This document shows, one piece after another, positions 49,570-60,756 of a DNA stretch of 64,000 nucleotides. The translations under genes and the position numbers were made by a program. The notes beneath the pieces are model-generated. The model made no database searches and was not told the origin of the DNA. It saw only the letters and a list, made by a program, of their open reading frames with translations. Each line of letters begins with the position of its first letter. Position 1 is the stretch's first letter. Origin of the DNA: Roseomonas sp. AR75 (GTDB taxonomy: Bacteria; Pseudomonadota; Alphaproteobacteria; Acetobacterales; Acetobacteraceae); contig NZ_STGB01000001.1 of assembly GCF_005222815.1 (NCBI RefSeq), positions 682,001-746,000 of the forward strand. The letters are read 5' to 3'.

Positions 49570-50349
49570 CTGACCGACGCCGTGGCGAAGGACCGGCAAT
49601 TCGTCACCGCCCTGGCCCGCGGCGTCGAGGTGCTGCGCTGCTTCAGCCTGGAACGGCCGGAACTCGGCTCCACCGAGATCGCGGAGATCACGGGCCTGCC
49701 GCAATCCACGGTCTGGCGGCTGTGCCACACGCTGCAGCGCCTCGGCCTGCTGGTGCCGGGGCGCGATCCGCAGCGGCTGCGGCCCGGCTACGGCCTGCTC
49801 TCGCTGGGCTACGCCACCCTGGCGAAAAGCGGCGTGGCGGAGGTGGCGGAGCCCGCGATGCGCGACATCGCCCAGCGCTTCGGCGTCGCCGTCTCGCTCG
49901 GCGCGCGCGATGGCGACGACATGGTGATCGTGGCGCGGGCGGAGGCACCGACCATCCTGCGCCTTGCGTTGACGGTCGGATCGACGCTGCCCATCGCGAC
50001 CTCGGCGCTGGGCTGGGCGTGGCTGGCGGGGCTGGCGGAGCCCGAGCGTCGACAGGCGATGCAGCGCCTCCGGCGAGCGGCGGGCGCGGAATGGCCTGCC
50101 CGCGCTGCGGATATCGAGGCAGCGCTGGCGCAGCACGCGGCGCAGGGCTTCGTCTTCAACCTCCGCCGCTTCCACCCGGATGTGAACGCCATCGGCGTGC
50201 CCGTGGTGGCCGCGGGCGGGCGCCGCGTCATGGCGCTGAATTGCGGCGGCGCGGCCTCTGTCCTGACGCCGGAGGTCCTGGCCGGCCCGATCGCGGCCGC
50301 GCTCCGGAACCTGGCCGCCCGCCTCGCGCCGGCGCTCGAAGCCGGCTGA
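49570..50349 (+). CDS. IclR-family transcriptional regulator
   Basis: This is a regulator of about 259 residues, the normal IclR length. The N-terminal winged helix is A-R-G-V-E-V-L-R-C-F ... L-G-S-T-E-I-A-E-I-T-G-L-P-Q-S-T-V-W-R-L, and the C-terminal effector domain has D-D-M-V-I-V-A-R-A. It is divergent from the acyl-CoA synthetase operon and is followed by the UxaA-family gene, either of which could be its target. No ATG or well-placed GTG opens the frame. The CTG at 49570 is 8 bases after GGAGGG and gives the expected N-terminus; GTG at 49582 is the alternative. Confidence 0.82.
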   Translation: MTDAVAKDRQFVTALARGVEVLRCFSLERPELGSTEIAEITGLPQSTVWRLCHTLQRLGLLVPGRDPQRLRPGYGLLSLGYATLAKSGVAEVAEPAMRDIAQRFGVAVSLGARDGDDMVIVARAEAPTILRLALTVGSTLPIATSALGWAWLAGLAEPERRQAMQRLRRAAGAEWPARAADIEAALAQHAAQGFVFNLRRFHPDVNAIGVPVVAAGGRRVMALNCGGAASVLTPEVLAGPIAAALRNLAARLAPALEAG

Positions 50350-50408
50350 GGTCTGGCCCGCGGCCGTTCACCGGGGCAGAGTGCGGCCGTTCTGCCGGAG
50401 GAGCGCCC

Positions 50409-51956
50409 GTGATCGACCTGAACGCCAAGCGGATGGATGGCCCGGTGATCCGGCTGCACCCGGATGACAACGTCGTCGTCGCCCGCGTGGACATCGAGCC
50501 CGGCACCTCCATCCCCGGCGAGAATGTCGTTGCGCGGCAGAAGGCGCCGGCCGGCTACAAGATCGCGACGCAGCACCTGCGGAAGGGCGATCCGGTGCTG
50601 AAATACCAGGTGACCATCGGCTTCGCGGCGGAGGACACGCCGCCCGGCACCATGCTGCACGGCCACAATATCGAGTTCCGCGAATTCGACCGCGACCCTG
50701 CCATCGGGCGTGATTTCCGGGCCGTCGAGCCTGTCCCGGACACCCAGCGCAAGACCTTCCAGGGCATCGTCCGCGCCGATGGGCGCGTCGGCACGCGCAA
50801 CTTCATCGCGGTGGTGTCCAGCGTGAACTGCTCCGCCACCGTCAGCCAGGCCGTGGCCGATTGGTTCACGCCGGAGCGCCTGGCGGAGTGGCCGAACGTG
50901 GACGGCGTCGCCGCCTTCACCCATTCCACGGGCTGCGGCATGGAATTCTCCGGCGAGCCGATGGACCTGCTGCGCCGCACGCTCGGCGGCTACATGAAGC
51001 ACGCCAATGTCGCGGGCGTGCTGGTGATCGGCCTCGGCTGCGAGCGCAACCAGATCAAGTCCATGCTGGAAAGCCAGGGCCTGACGCCCGGCCCGATGCT
51101 GCGCACCATGGTGATGCAGGAAGTGGGCGGCACGAAGAAGAGCATCGAGGCGGGCATCGCTGCCGTGAAGGAGATGCTGCCGGAGGCAGATCGCGCGACG
51201 CGCAGCACGGTCAGCGCCGCGCATCTCTGCATCGGCCTGCAATGCGGCGGCTCCGACGGGTTTTCCTCCATCACCGCCAACCCCGCGCTGGGCGCGGCCG
51301 TGGACCTGCTGGCGCGGCATGGCGGCACCGGCATCCTGTCGGAGACGCCCGAGATCTACGGCGTGGAGCACACGCTGACCCGCCGCGCCGCGACGCAGGA
51401 GGTCGGCCAGAAGCTTCTGGACCGCATCCGCTGGTGGAAGGACGTCTACGCCCTCGGCCGCGACACGCAGATCAACGGCATCGTCAGCCCCGGCAACCAG
51501 GCCGGCGGCCTCGCCAACATCCTGGAGAAATCGCTGGGTGCGATGATGAAGGGCGGAACCGGTCCGCTCATGGGCGTTTATAACTATGCCGAACCGGTCA
51601 CCGCGAGGGGCTTCGTCTTCATGGACACGCCGGGCTTCGACCCCGTCTCCGCCACCGGCCAGATCGCCGGCGGCGCCAACATCATCGCCTTCACCACCGG
51701 GCGCGGCTCGATGTACGGCGCAAAGCCGGTGCCGTCCGTGAAGCTCGCCACCAACACGCCGATGTACCGCCGGCTCGAGGACGACATGGACATCAACTGC
51801 GGCGAAATCCTCGACGGCACGGCGACCCTGCCGGAGATGGGCGAGCGCATCCTGGACCTGCTGCTGCGCATCGCCTCCGGCGAGAAGAGCAAGAGCGAGG
51901 AACTCGGTCTCGGGCGCCACGAATTCGCGCCCTGGCAGATCGGCATCACCGGCTAG
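50409..51956 (+). CDS. UxaA-family hydro-lyase (altronate/galactarate dehydratase-like)
   Basis: This 515-residue iron-dependent dehydratase has an N-terminal SAF domain (residues 1-95; D-D-N-V-V-V-A-R-V-D-I-E-P-G-T). A C-terminal UxaA domain contains N-C-S-A-T-V, H-S-T-G-C-G-M, G-C-E-R-N and G-L-Q-C-G-G-S-D with its conserved cysteines. These enzymes dehydrate sugar acids such as altronate or galactarate to 2-keto-3-deoxy acids. The fused form corresponds to the single-gene UxaA/GarD type. The start is GTG at 50409 with GGAGGAG upstream. The substrate is inferred only at family level. Confidence 0.87.
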   Translation: MIDLNAKRMDGPVIRLHPDDNVVVARVDIEPGTSIPGENVVARQKAPAGYKIATQHLRKGDPVLKYQVTIGFAAEDTPPGTMLHGHNIEFREFDRDPAIGRDFRAVEPVPDTQRKTFQGIVRADGRVGTRNFIAVVSSVNCSATVSQAVADWFTPERLAEWPNVDGVAAFTHSTGCGMEFSGEPMDLLRRTLGGYMKHANVAGVLVIGLGCERNQIKSMLESQGLTPGPMLRTMVMQEVGGTKKSIEAGIAAVKEMLPEADRATRSTVSAAHLCIGLQCGGSDGFSSITANPALGAAVDLLARHGGTGILSETPEIYGVEHTLTRRAATQEVGQKLLDRIRWWKDVYALGRDTQINGIVSPGNQAGGLANILEKSLGAMMKGGTGPLMGVYNYAEPVTARGFVFMDTPGFDPVSATGQIAGGANIIAFTTGRGSMYGAKPVPSVKLATNTPMYRRLEDDMDINCGEILDGTATLPEMGERILDLLLRIASGEKSKSEELGLGRHEFAPWQIGITG

Positions 51957-51965
51957 TCGCGCCGC

Positions 51966-52937
51966 ATGGCAACCGGCCTCCTCGCGCTGCTCGACGATAT
52001 CGCGGGCATCGCCAAGATCGCCGCGGCGTCGGTGGACGACGTCGCGGCGCATGCCGCGAAGGCGGGCGCGAAGGCCGCGGGCGTCGTCATCGACGATGCC
52101 GCCGTCACGCCCCGCTATGTCGTCGGCTTCGCCGCGGCGCGCGAGATCCCCATCGTCAAGCGCATCGCCATCGGCTCGCTGCGCAACAAGCTGGTCTTCC
52201 TGCTGCCGGCCGCGCTCGCGCTCAGCGCCTTCGCGCCCTGGGCGATCATGCCGCTGCTGGTGCTGGGCGGCGCCTTCCTCTGCTACGAAGGCGCGGAGAA
52301 GCTGTACGAGAAGCTGTTCCCGCACGCGGCGCACGCGCATGAGGAGCATGTCGGCGCCGCCCCGCAGGACCCGCAGGCGCTGGAGGATGCGCGCGTCGCC
52401 GGCGCCATCCGCACCGATTTCATCCTCTCCGCCGAGATCATGGCCATCGCGCTCGCCACGATCGAGACGGATTCCTTCTGGATGCGCGCCGTGGTTCTGG
52501 CGGCCGTGGCCGTCGGCATCACCGCGGTGGTCTACGGCGCCGTCGCGATCATCGTGAAGGCGGACGATGCGGGCGCGGCGATGGCGCGCGGCAATAACGG
52601 CGCAGTCGCGGCGCTCGGGCGGCTGATCGTCCGCGGCATGCCGCCCTTCCTGGCGCTGCTCGCGGTGGTGGGCACGGCGGCGATGCTCTGGGTCGGCGGC
52701 GGCATCGTGCTGCACGGCCTCTACGAATTCGGCGCGAAGACCATCGGCCACTTGCCGCAGGAGCTGTCGCATGCGCTGGTGCCCGCCGGCGGCTTCCTCG
52801 GCTGGCTGATCGAGGCGACCGTGGCCGGCGTGTTCGGCGTGCTGCTCGGCGCCGTGCTGATCCCGCTCGTCGAATACGTGATCGCGCCGGTCGCGAAGCG
52901 CTTCCGGCGCGGTGCGTCAGAACAGCGCGAGGCCTAG
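51966..52937 (+). CDS. DUF808-family inner-membrane protein (YedI-like)
   Basis: This 323-residue protein is typical of DUF808/YedI: M-A-T-G-L-L-A-L-L-D-D-I-A at the start, A-R-E-I-P-I-V-K-R-I-A-I-G-S-L-R-N-K and several membrane segments (P-W-A-I-M-P-L-L-V-L-G-G and A-V-V-L-A-A-V-A-V-G-I). The function of the family is not established. It starts 9 bases after the dehydratase stop, and its 3' end overlaps the convergent chromate transporter gene by 21 bases. Confidence 0.88.
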   Translation: MATGLLALLDDIAGIAKIAAASVDDVAAHAAKAGAKAAGVVIDDAAVTPRYVVGFAAAREIPIVKRIAIGSLRNKLVFLLPAALALSAFAPWAIMPLLVLGGAFLCYEGAEKLYEKLFPHAAHAHEEHVGAAPQDPQALEDARVAGAIRTDFILSAEIMAIALATIETDSFWMRAVVLAAVAVGITAVVYGAVAIIVKADDAGAAMARGNNGAVAALGRLIVRGMPPFLALLAVVGTAAMLWVGGGIVLHGLYEFGAKTIGHLPQELSHALVPAGGFLGWLIEATVAGVFGVLLGAVLIPLVEYVIAPVAKRFRRGASEQREA

Positions 52938-53438
52938 CACACCGCCGGCCGCCAGCACCCAGAGCAGGTTCAGCTCCGTCCGCCACACCACCAGCGCGGC
53001 GACCACGGCCACCGCCAGCCCGATCGCCTGCACCGACACCGTCCGCGCCATGATCAGCCCGGAGGCCAGGATCAGCCCCACCGCGATCGGCACCAGCCCG
53101 GCGCGCACTGCCTTGAGCCAGGGCTTCGACGCCAGCCGCTCCGTGATGCCCGCCACCCACCAGGCCAGCACCCAGGCCGGCGTCACGATGCCGATGAAGG
53201 CGGCGCCCATGCCCAGCGGCCCCGCGATCACCCAGCCCAGCGCAGCGGCGACGAGGATGTTCGGGCCCGGTGCGGCCTGCGCCAGCGCATAGACCTGCGC
53301 GAAGGTCGCGCTGTCCAGCCAGCCATGGATCTCCACGATCTGCCGGTGCATCTCCGGCACCACCGCATTAGCGCCGCCCACCGCCAGCAGCGACAGCGTG
53401 CCGAAGGTCAGCAACAGCGAGAGCAGCACGCCGCCCAT
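52917..53438 (-). CDS. Chromate transporter family protein, C-terminal-half type
   Basis: This 173-residue membrane protein is one of two short ChrA-type proteins. The family mark A-Q-A-A-P-G-P-N and L-L-A-V-G-G-A-N-A-V-V-P-E-M are present, with about six hydrophobic segments. The two short proteins probably form the equivalent of a full-length ChrA, which exports chromate or related anions. Its start overlaps the stop of its partner by one base. Confidence 0.87.
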   Translation of the reverse strand: MGGVLLSLLLTFGTLSLLAVGGANAVVPEMHRQIVEIHGWLDSATFAQVYALAQAAPGPNILVAAALGWVIAGPLGMGAAFIGIVTPAWVLAWWVAGITERLASKPWLKAVRAGLVPIAVGLILASGLIMARTVSVQAIGLAVAVVAALVVWRTELNLLWVLAAGGVLGLALF

Positions 53439-53992
53439 CAGCCGCGCGCCTTCTGCCGGCGCAGGGCGGCGGCGACGGCAACCGGCGCCAGCAGCAGCAC
53501 GATCAGCGGCAGCGGCAGGCGCAGCCAGGCGGCGCCGGCGGTCGCCAGCAGCCCGATCACCACCATCTCCGGTGGCGGTTTCAGCTTCTGGCCCATCTTG
53601 ATCGCAGTGCCGATCACCATGCCGGCCGCGGCCGCCGCGATGCCGTGCATGAAGGCATCCACGCGCGGATCCTCCGCGACGCTGCCATAGACCAGCAGCA
53701 GCCCCGTCAGCAGCACCAGCGGCACCGCGTAGAAGCCGCCGCTCGCGGCCAGTGCGCCCGTCAGCCCGTGGAAGCGCCGGCCCAGCATGACCGAGGTGTT
53801 GCCCACATTCGGCCCCGGCAGCACCTGGCCGGCCGCCAGCATCTCCGCATAGTCGCGCTCGGAGAGCCAATGCTTCTCCTCCACCACCACCTGCCGGGCC
53901 ATCGCCGCGGCGCCGCCGAAGCTGAACAGGCCGATGCGGGTGAAGGCGAGGAACATCTGCAGCCGCGTCGGCGGCGGCGCGAGGTCGGTCAT
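53438..53992 (-). CDS. Chromate transporter family protein, N-terminal-half type
   Basis: This 184-residue membrane protein has the ChrA N-terminal signature F-S-F-G-G-A-A-A-M-A-R and G-Q-V-L-P-G-P-N-V-G-N, with about six hydrophobic segments. It is the first gene of a two-gene split ChrA transporter. The start at 53992 is the first Met before T-R-L-Q-M-F-L-A-F; upstream in-frame sequence overlaps the divergent pirin region and has no membrane character. Confidence 0.87.
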   Translation of the reverse strand: MTDLAPPPTRLQMFLAFTRIGLFSFGGAAAMARQVVVEEKHWLSERDYAEMLAAGQVLPGPNVGNTSVMLGRRFHGLTGALAASGGFYAVPLVLLTGLLLVYGSVAEDPRVDAFMHGIAAAAAGMVIGTAIKMGQKLKPPPEMVVIGLLATAGAAWLRLPLPLIVLLLAPVAVAAALRRQKARG

Positions 53993-54106
53993 GCGCAATC
54001 TCCTCGCGTCATGATGGGCGGGCGTCCCGCGCGACGGAAGCCGGCGGCCGGCGTTGACCCCGCCGGCGGCCCGGCGCATTGCGGCGCGCCGAAGGGAGAC
54101 CCCGCG

Positions 54107-54967
54107 ATGCCCAGCCGAAGCCTGATTGCCGCCCATCCCGCGCTGCGCGACGACATCGGTGATCTCGTCACGCGCCGTCCGCTGCCGGGGCCGGGCCTCG
54201 ACCAGGTGGACCCCTTCCTGTTCCTGAACCATCACGGCCCGCAGACCTACAAGCCCGGCAATCACGGCCTGCCCTTCGGCCCGCATCCGCATCGCGGCTT
54301 CGAGACCGTCACCTTCATCCTGGAAGGCGAGCTCGCCCATCTCGACAGCGGCGGGCATGAGAGCGTGATCCGCGCCGGCGGCGTGCAGTGGATGACCGCG
54401 GGCAGGGGCCTGGTGCATGCCGAGATCTCGCCCGACAGCTTCAAGCGAACCGGCGGTCCGCTCGAGATCCTGCAGCTCTGGGTAAACCTGCCGGCGCGGC
54501 TGAAGATGACGGCGCCCGCCTATACCGGGCTGCAGCGCGAGGACATTCCGGTCGTCGAGGCGGACGGCGGCAAGGTCCGCGTGGAGCTGATCGCCGGCGC
54601 CTGGGAGGGCCGCAAGGGCGCCTTCGAATCGCTCACCGGCGTGGCGATGACGGTGCTGCGCTTCGACGCCGGCGGCCGCGCCATCGCGCCGGCACCGAAC
54701 GGCCGCTCGGTGTTCCTGTACGTCGTCGCCGGTGCGCTGCAGGTCTCCGGCACCACGATCGAACGATTCCACCTCGCGGAGATGGCCGACGACGGCGATG
54801 CTGTGGAGATGGTGGCCGGCGCAGAAGGCGCCGTCGCACTGTTCGGCCACGCCGCGCCGCTCAACGAGCCGGTCGTCGCGCATGGCCCATTCGTGATGAA
54901 CACGCGCGAGGAGATCAAGCAGGCGATGCGCGACTACCAGGCGGGGCGCTTCGGCGCGATCGCCTGA
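54107..54967 (+). CDS. Pirin-family protein
   Basis: This 286-residue double-cupin protein has metal ligands of the pirin type visible as H60 and H62 (G-P-H-P-H-R-G-F-E-T) and H104 and E106 (G-L-V-H-A-E-I). Bacterial pirins include quercetin dioxygenases and redox-linked regulators of central metabolism. The specific role here is unknown. GGGAG lies 10 bases before the ATG. The 114-base gap to the divergent chromate transporter is GC-rich with no obvious operator. Confidence 0.88.
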   Translation: MPSRSLIAAHPALRDDIGDLVTRRPLPGPGLDQVDPFLFLNHHGPQTYKPGNHGLPFGPHPHRGFETVTFILEGELAHLDSGGHESVIRAGGVQWMTAGRGLVHAEISPDSFKRTGGPLEILQLWVNLPARLKMTAPAYTGLQREDIPVVEADGGKVRVELIAGAWEGRKGAFESLTGVAMTVLRFDAGGRAIAPAPNGRSVFLYVVAGALQVSGTTIERFHLAEMADDGDAVEMVAGAEGAVALFGHAAPLNEPVVAHGPFVMNTREEIKQAMRDYQAGRFGAIA

Positions 54968-54971
54968 CGGC

Positions 54972-55736
54972 TCAGGGCATCAGCAGCCCGCCATTCACAT
55001 GCAGCGTCTGCCCCGTGACATAGGCCGCGGCGGGGCCGAGCAGGAACAGGATCGGCCCCACCACATCCTCGGGCGTCGCAAGGCGCCCGAGCGGTACGGA
55101 TCGGGAATAGGCGTCGGTGTCGAAGCGCGGCGCATCCGCGCCGCCGGCATGGGTGCCGCCGCGCAGGAAGGCGGTCTCCACGGCTGACGGCGCCACGGCG
55201 TTCACGCGCAGCCAGGGCGCGTTCTCCGCCGCCAGCGCGCGCGTCAGCGCCAGCACCCCGGCCTTGGCGGCGGCATAGGGCGCGTAGCCCGGTGCCGGCT
55301 TGGCGGCGAGGCCGGAGGCCATCGTCACCACCGCGGGGTCTTTCCCGGCGCGCAGCAAGGGCAGCGCGGCACGGCAGGCCAGGAAGGTGGCGGCCAGATT
55401 ACCCTCCGTCACCTCGGTCCAGAGTGCCAGGGAGGTCTCGCCGGCGGCGAGCTTCGGTCCGGCGAAGCCGGCGAGCGTCACCAGCCCGTCCAGCCCGCCC
55501 CAGCGGTCGCGCAGCGAAGCGAAGGCGGCACCGACGCCGGCCTCGTCGGTCGCATCGCAGGGCAGGGGAAGGGCGCCGCCGGCTGGCGGATGCGCCGCGA
55601 GCACCGCAGGCAGGTCGAGCACCGCCACGCCGCAGCCCTCGCCCAGCAGGGCGGCGACCAGCGCCCGGCCGATCCCGCCGGCGCCGCCCGTCACGGCGAC
55701 GCGCGCGCCTGCTGCAGGGCCGAGGCGCGCCGCCAT
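54972..55736 (-). CDS. Short-chain dehydrogenase/reductase
   Basis: This 254-residue Rossmann-fold oxidoreductase has the NAD(P) motif T-G-G-A-G-G-I-G-R-A and the catalytic Y-A-A-A-K preceded by the Ser in T-M-A-S-G-L. The C-terminus, V-T-G-Q-T-L-H-V-N-G-G, is typical of the family. It starts 4 bases after the ispDF stop, so it is probably co-transcribed with it. The substrate is unknown. Confidence 0.88.
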   Translation of the reverse strand: MAARLGPAAGARVAVTGGAGGIGRALVAALLGEGCGVAVLDLPAVLAAHPPAGGALPLPCDATDEAGVGAAFASLRDRWGGLDGLVTLAGFAGPKLAAGETSLALWTEVTEGNLAATFLACRAALPLLRAGKDPAVVTMASGLAAKPAPGYAPYAAAKAGVLALTRALAAENAPWLRVNAVAPSAVETAFLRGGTHAGGADAPRFDTDAYSRSVPLGRLATPEDVVGPILFLLGPAAAYVTGQTLHVNGGLLMP

Positions 55737-55740
55737 CGGC

Positions 55741-56886
55741 TCAGACCGGCAGCAGGATGGTGGCGGCGGCCTGCGCGGCGATGCCCTCGCCACGTCCCGG
55801 GAAGCCCAGCCGCTCCGTCGTCGTCGCCTTCACCGAGATGCGATCCACGGCCACGCCCAGCAGATCGGCCAGCCGCGCCCGCATCGCCTCGGCGTGCGGC
55901 GTGATCTTGGGCCGCTCGCAGATCAGCGTGACATCGGCATTGGCCAACACGCCGCCGCGGGCGGCGATGCGCCCGGCGGCGTGGCGCAGGAAGCGGGCGC
56001 TGTCGGCGTCCTTCCACTGATCTTCGGAGGGCGGAAACCAGCGGCCGATATCGCCCTCGGCCAGCGCGCCGTAGATCGCGTCGCACAGCGCGTGGATGCC
56101 GACATCCGCGTCGGAATGGCCCGACAGGCCGAACGGCCCCGGCACCACCACGCCGCACAGCACCATCGGGCGATCCGGCACGATGCGGTGCACGTCGAAG
56201 CCGGTCCCCATCCGCGGCAGCATCCCCGCCAGCATCGTCGCCTCCACGCGCCGAAGATCCTCGGGCCAGGTGATCTTCACGTTGCTGTCGTGCCCGGGAA
56301 CCAGCGCCACCGGAAGCCCGGCCGCCTCCATCACCTGGGCGTCGTCGGTTACTTCCCGCGCCAGGGCGCGATGCGCGGCGAGCAGGTCGCCATAGCGGAA
56401 GCCCTGCGGCGTCTGGGCGCGGAACAACCCATCGCGCGGGACCGTGGCAACGATACGGTCCGCATCGCCGCGCTTCAGCGTGTCCGCCACGGGCACTGCC
56501 GGGATCGCGCCGGGCGCCTCCGCCAGCGCCGCGAGCAGGGCAGGGACCGTGCCTTTCGGCACGATGGGGCGCGCCGCGTCATGCACCAGCACGCAATCGG
56601 GCGGGTCGCCTGCCAACGCCTCCAGCCCCGCCAGCACGCTGGCCTGCCGCGTCGCGCCGCCGGCCACGGGCGGCAGGCAGGGCAGTCCCTCCAGCATGGC
56701 CGCCAGCACCGCCTCCTCGCCGATCGGCGAAACGGGCTGGATCGCGGCCAGCCCGCCGTCACGCAGCAGCGCCTCGGCGGCATGGCGCAGCACGGGGCGG
56801 CCGAGCAGGGGCAGGAACTGCTTGGGCAGGTCCGTCCCGAAGCGGGTGCCGCGTCCCGCGGCCACCAGCAAGGCGATCGTTCTCAT
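55741..56886 (-). CDS. ispDF: Bifunctional IspD-IspF enzyme of isoprenoid biosynthesis
   Basis: This 381-residue fusion makes two non-consecutive steps of the MEP pathway. The N-terminal IspD (about 1-220) has [12 protein letters not shown] and P-K-Q-F-L-P-L and makes CDP-methylerythritol. The C-terminal IspF (about 222-381) has [17 protein letters not shown] and D-I-G-R-W-F-P-P and forms the cyclodiphosphate with a metal bound by Asp and His. The fusion is common in alphaproteobacteria. It is divergent from dusB across 129 bases. Confidence 0.95.
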   Translation of the reverse strand: MRTIALLVAAGRGTRFGTDLPKQFLPLLGRPVLRHAAEALLRDGGLAAIQPVSPIGEEAVLAAMLEGLPCLPPVAGGATRQASVLAGLEALAGDPPDCVLVHDAARPIVPKGTVPALLAALAEAPGAIPAVPVADTLKRGDADRIVATVPRDGLFRAQTPQGFRYGDLLAAHRALAREVTDDAQVMEAAGLPVALVPGHDSNVKITWPEDLRRVEATMLAGMLPRMGTGFDVHRIVPDRPMVLCGVVVPGPFGLSGHSDADVGIHALCDAIYGALAEGDIGRWFPPSEDQWKDADSARFLRHAAGRIAARGGVLANADVTLICERPKITPHAEAMRARLADLLGVAVDRISVKATTTERLGFPGRGEGIAAQAAATILLPV

Positions 56887-57015
56887 CGCCGTGATGCTAT
56901 TCCGTCCCTCTGCCGCGGGGGAGGTCACCGCTTCTGCACAGGGAATCAGCAACTGCTTCTGGATCGGTATCAGGTAGTGGACGAAACCCGAATTGATCGC
57001 TAATCCGCCTAAATC

Positions 57016-58095
57016 ATGAGCAGTGAACAGCCCGACCGGGGGGTGCATCCGCTCCGATCGATCGATCTCGGCGGAACCCGCATCGAGACGCCCGTCATCC
57101 TCGCGCCCATGTCGGGCGTGACCGACCTGCCGTTTCGCCGCCTCGCGCGTGGCCTCGGCGCCGGTCTCGTCGTCTCCGAGATGATCGCGTCGAACGCGAT
57201 GGTGCGGGAGAACCGCAACACGCTGAAGATGGCCGAGGTCGACGGCTTCGGCGCCCCCTCCTCGGTGCAGCTTGCCGGCTGCGACCCCGCCACCATGGCC
57301 GAGGCGGCCCGGCTGGTGGTGGATCGGGGCGCCGCCATCGTGGACATCAATTTCGGCTGCCCCGTGAAGAAGGTCGCGGTCGGCCAGTCCGCCGGCTCCG
57401 CCCTGATGCGAGACGAGGTCGCCGCGGCGCGGATCCTGGAAGCGACCGTGAAGGCCGTGCCCGTGCCCGTGACGCTGAAGATGCGCATGGGCTGGGACCA
57501 CAACAGCCTCAATGCGCCGCGCCTGGCGAAGATCGCCGAGGAATGCGGCATCCGCCTGGTCACCGTCCACGGCCGCACCCGCCAGATGTTCTACAATGGC
57601 ACCGCCGACTGGGGCTTCGTGCGGCTGGTGAAGGAGGCCGTGCGCCTCCCCGTGATCGTGAATGGCGACATCCTGGGACCGGAGGACGCGGCCGAGGCGC
57701 TGCGCCGCTCCAGCGCCGATGGCGTGATGATCGGCCGGGGCTGCTACGGCCGCCCCTGGCTGCCGCGGCTGGTGGCGCAGCAGCTCCGCACCGGCGACCC
57801 CATCGTCGAACCCGATCTCGCCGAGCAGTATCTTACATTGACAACGCACTACGAAGCCATGCTCACACATCACGGGAGGGATCCGGGGCTGCGCCTCGCG
57901 CGCAAGCATGTCGCCTGGTATTCGAAGGGCCTACCGGGCTCGGCTGAGTTCCGCGCCGAAGTGAACCGCCTGCATGAGGTCGAGGCGGTGCTGGATCTGA
58001 TCCGCCGCTTCTACGAGCCGCTGATCGAGCGCGGTGTCGCGCGTGAGCGCCCGACGCGCGAAGCGGCGACGGATGCGGAACTGATGGCCGCATGA
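57016..58095 (+). CDS. dusB: tRNA-dihydrouridine synthase DusB (NifR3)
   Basis: This 359-residue FMN-dependent enzyme reduces uridines in the D-loop of tRNA. The N-terminal TIM barrel includes [10 protein letters not shown], the catalytic C115 in [14 protein letters not shown] and V-H-G-R-T-R. The helical C-terminal domain follows. It is the first gene of the classical alphaproteobacterial nifR3-ntrB-ntrC arrangement and overlaps ntrB by 4 bases. Confidence 0.95.
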   Translation: MSSEQPDRGVHPLRSIDLGGTRIETPVILAPMSGVTDLPFRRLARGLGAGLVVSEMIASNAMVRENRNTLKMAEVDGFGAPSSVQLAGCDPATMAEAARLVVDRGAAIVDINFGCPVKKVAVGQSAGSALMRDEVAAARILEATVKAVPVPVTLKMRMGWDHNSLNAPRLAKIAEECGIRLVTVHGRTRQMFYNGTADWGFVRLVKEAVRLPVIVNGDILGPEDAAEALRRSSADGVMIGRGCYGRPWLPRLVAQQLRTGDPIVEPDLAEQYLTLTTHYEAMLTHHGRDPGLRLARKHVAWYSKGLPGSAEFRAEVNRLHEVEAVLDLIRRFYEPLIERGVARERPTREAATDAELMAA

Positions 58096-59230
58096 AGGTC
58101 GGGCTGCTGGCGCGGCGCAAGGCGCCGCCTTCCGCCCCGATGGCATCGCTGCCGCCGGATGCCGTGACGATCCTCGGCGCCCTGCCGGTGGCGGCGGTGC
58201 TGCTCGATGCCGAGGACCGCTTCCGCTTCGCCAATCCCTCCGCGGAACTTTTCTTCCAGCTCTCCGCCTCCTCCCTGACGACCATGTCGCTGCGCGACCT
58301 GCTGCCGGAGGACAACCGCCTTTTCGGCCTGCTGGCCCAGGTCCGGCGGCATGAGGCGCCGGTGCATGACCATGACCTCGCACTGGAAAGCCCGCGGCTG
58401 CGCCGCTTCGGCGTCGCCGCCCAGGGCGCACCGCTGCCGGAGATGCCGGGCAGCGTGGTGCTGACCCTGCAGGATGCTTCGACCGCGCAGATGCTCGACC
58501 GCCAGCTGAACTTCCGCGGGGCCGCGCGCGGCGCCTCCGCCATGGCGGCGATGCTCGCGCATGAGGTGAAGAACCCGCTCTCCGGCATACGCGGGGCGGC
58601 ACAGCTGCTGGAACTCGGCGCCGCCGAATCCGATCGCGAGCTGTGCCAGCTCATCCAGGACGAAGCCGACCGCATCAAGAACCTGGTCGAGCGCATGGAC
58701 ATGTTCTCCGAGCGCCCGATCGAATGCGACGAGGTCAACATCCATGAGGTGCTGGACCATGTCCGGCGCATCGCCCTCTCCGGATTCGCAGGCCATCTGC
58801 GCATCACCCAGGACTACGATCCTTCGCTTCCGCCGGTCTGGGGAAATCGCGACCAGCTTGTGCAGATCCTGCTCAATCTGGTGAAGAACGCGGCAGAAGC
58901 CGTTGATCCGCGCGAAGGCGAGATCCAGCTGATCACCGCCTACCACCACGGCGTGCGCATCGCCGTGCCCGGCAGCGCAGAGCGTGTGCACCTGCCGCTC
59001 ACCGTGATGGTGCGGGACAACGGCCCCGGCATCGCGGAGGAAGTGCGCGCCACGCTGTTCGAGCCCTTCGTGACCACCAAGCGCGGCGGTCAGGGCCTGG
59101 GACTTGCATTGGTCGCCAAGCTGGTCACCGACCAGGGCGGGCTGATCGAGTGCGACAGCCGGCCCGGCCGGACCACCTTCCGCCTCTCCCTTCCGGCACC
59201 TCCCCGCCGCGCCGACCACGGAGCCACGAC

Positions 59231-59234
<4 letters not shown>
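58092..59234 (+). CDS. ntrB: Nitrogen regulation sensor kinase NtrB
   Basis: This 380-residue cytoplasmic histidine kinase senses nitrogen status through PII proteins and phosphorylates NtrC. An N-terminal PAS-like domain (about 25-125) is followed by phospho-acceptor H157 in [10 protein letters not shown] and the ATPase boxes [16 protein letters not shown] and G-G-Q-G-L-G-L-A-L. No membrane segment is present. Its stop overlaps the ntrC start (ATGA). Confidence 0.94.
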
Positions 59235-60703
<1,469 letters not shown>

Positions 60704-60756
60704 CGCTGCCCGGCGGCCGCGTCGCCCAGGGCGCGGCAGCCTGCTAGAAGGGCTGC

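Noticed and set aside
49809..52772. Long open frame on the minus strand (about 987 codons) antisense to the IclR, UxaA and DUF808 genes
   Set aside because: It is antisense to three recognisable genes, is rich in Arg, His and Gln, and has no domain. Such frames are expected in GC-rich DNA.
56887..57015. Sigma-54 promoter for the dusB-ntrBC operon
   Set aside because: I looked for TGGCAC-N5-TTGCA in the 129-base gap and saw no acceptable match.
56887..57909. Upstream in-frame extension of ispDF across dusB
   Set aside because: The IspD domain begins exactly at the ATG at 56886. The extension is antisense to dusB and has no domain.
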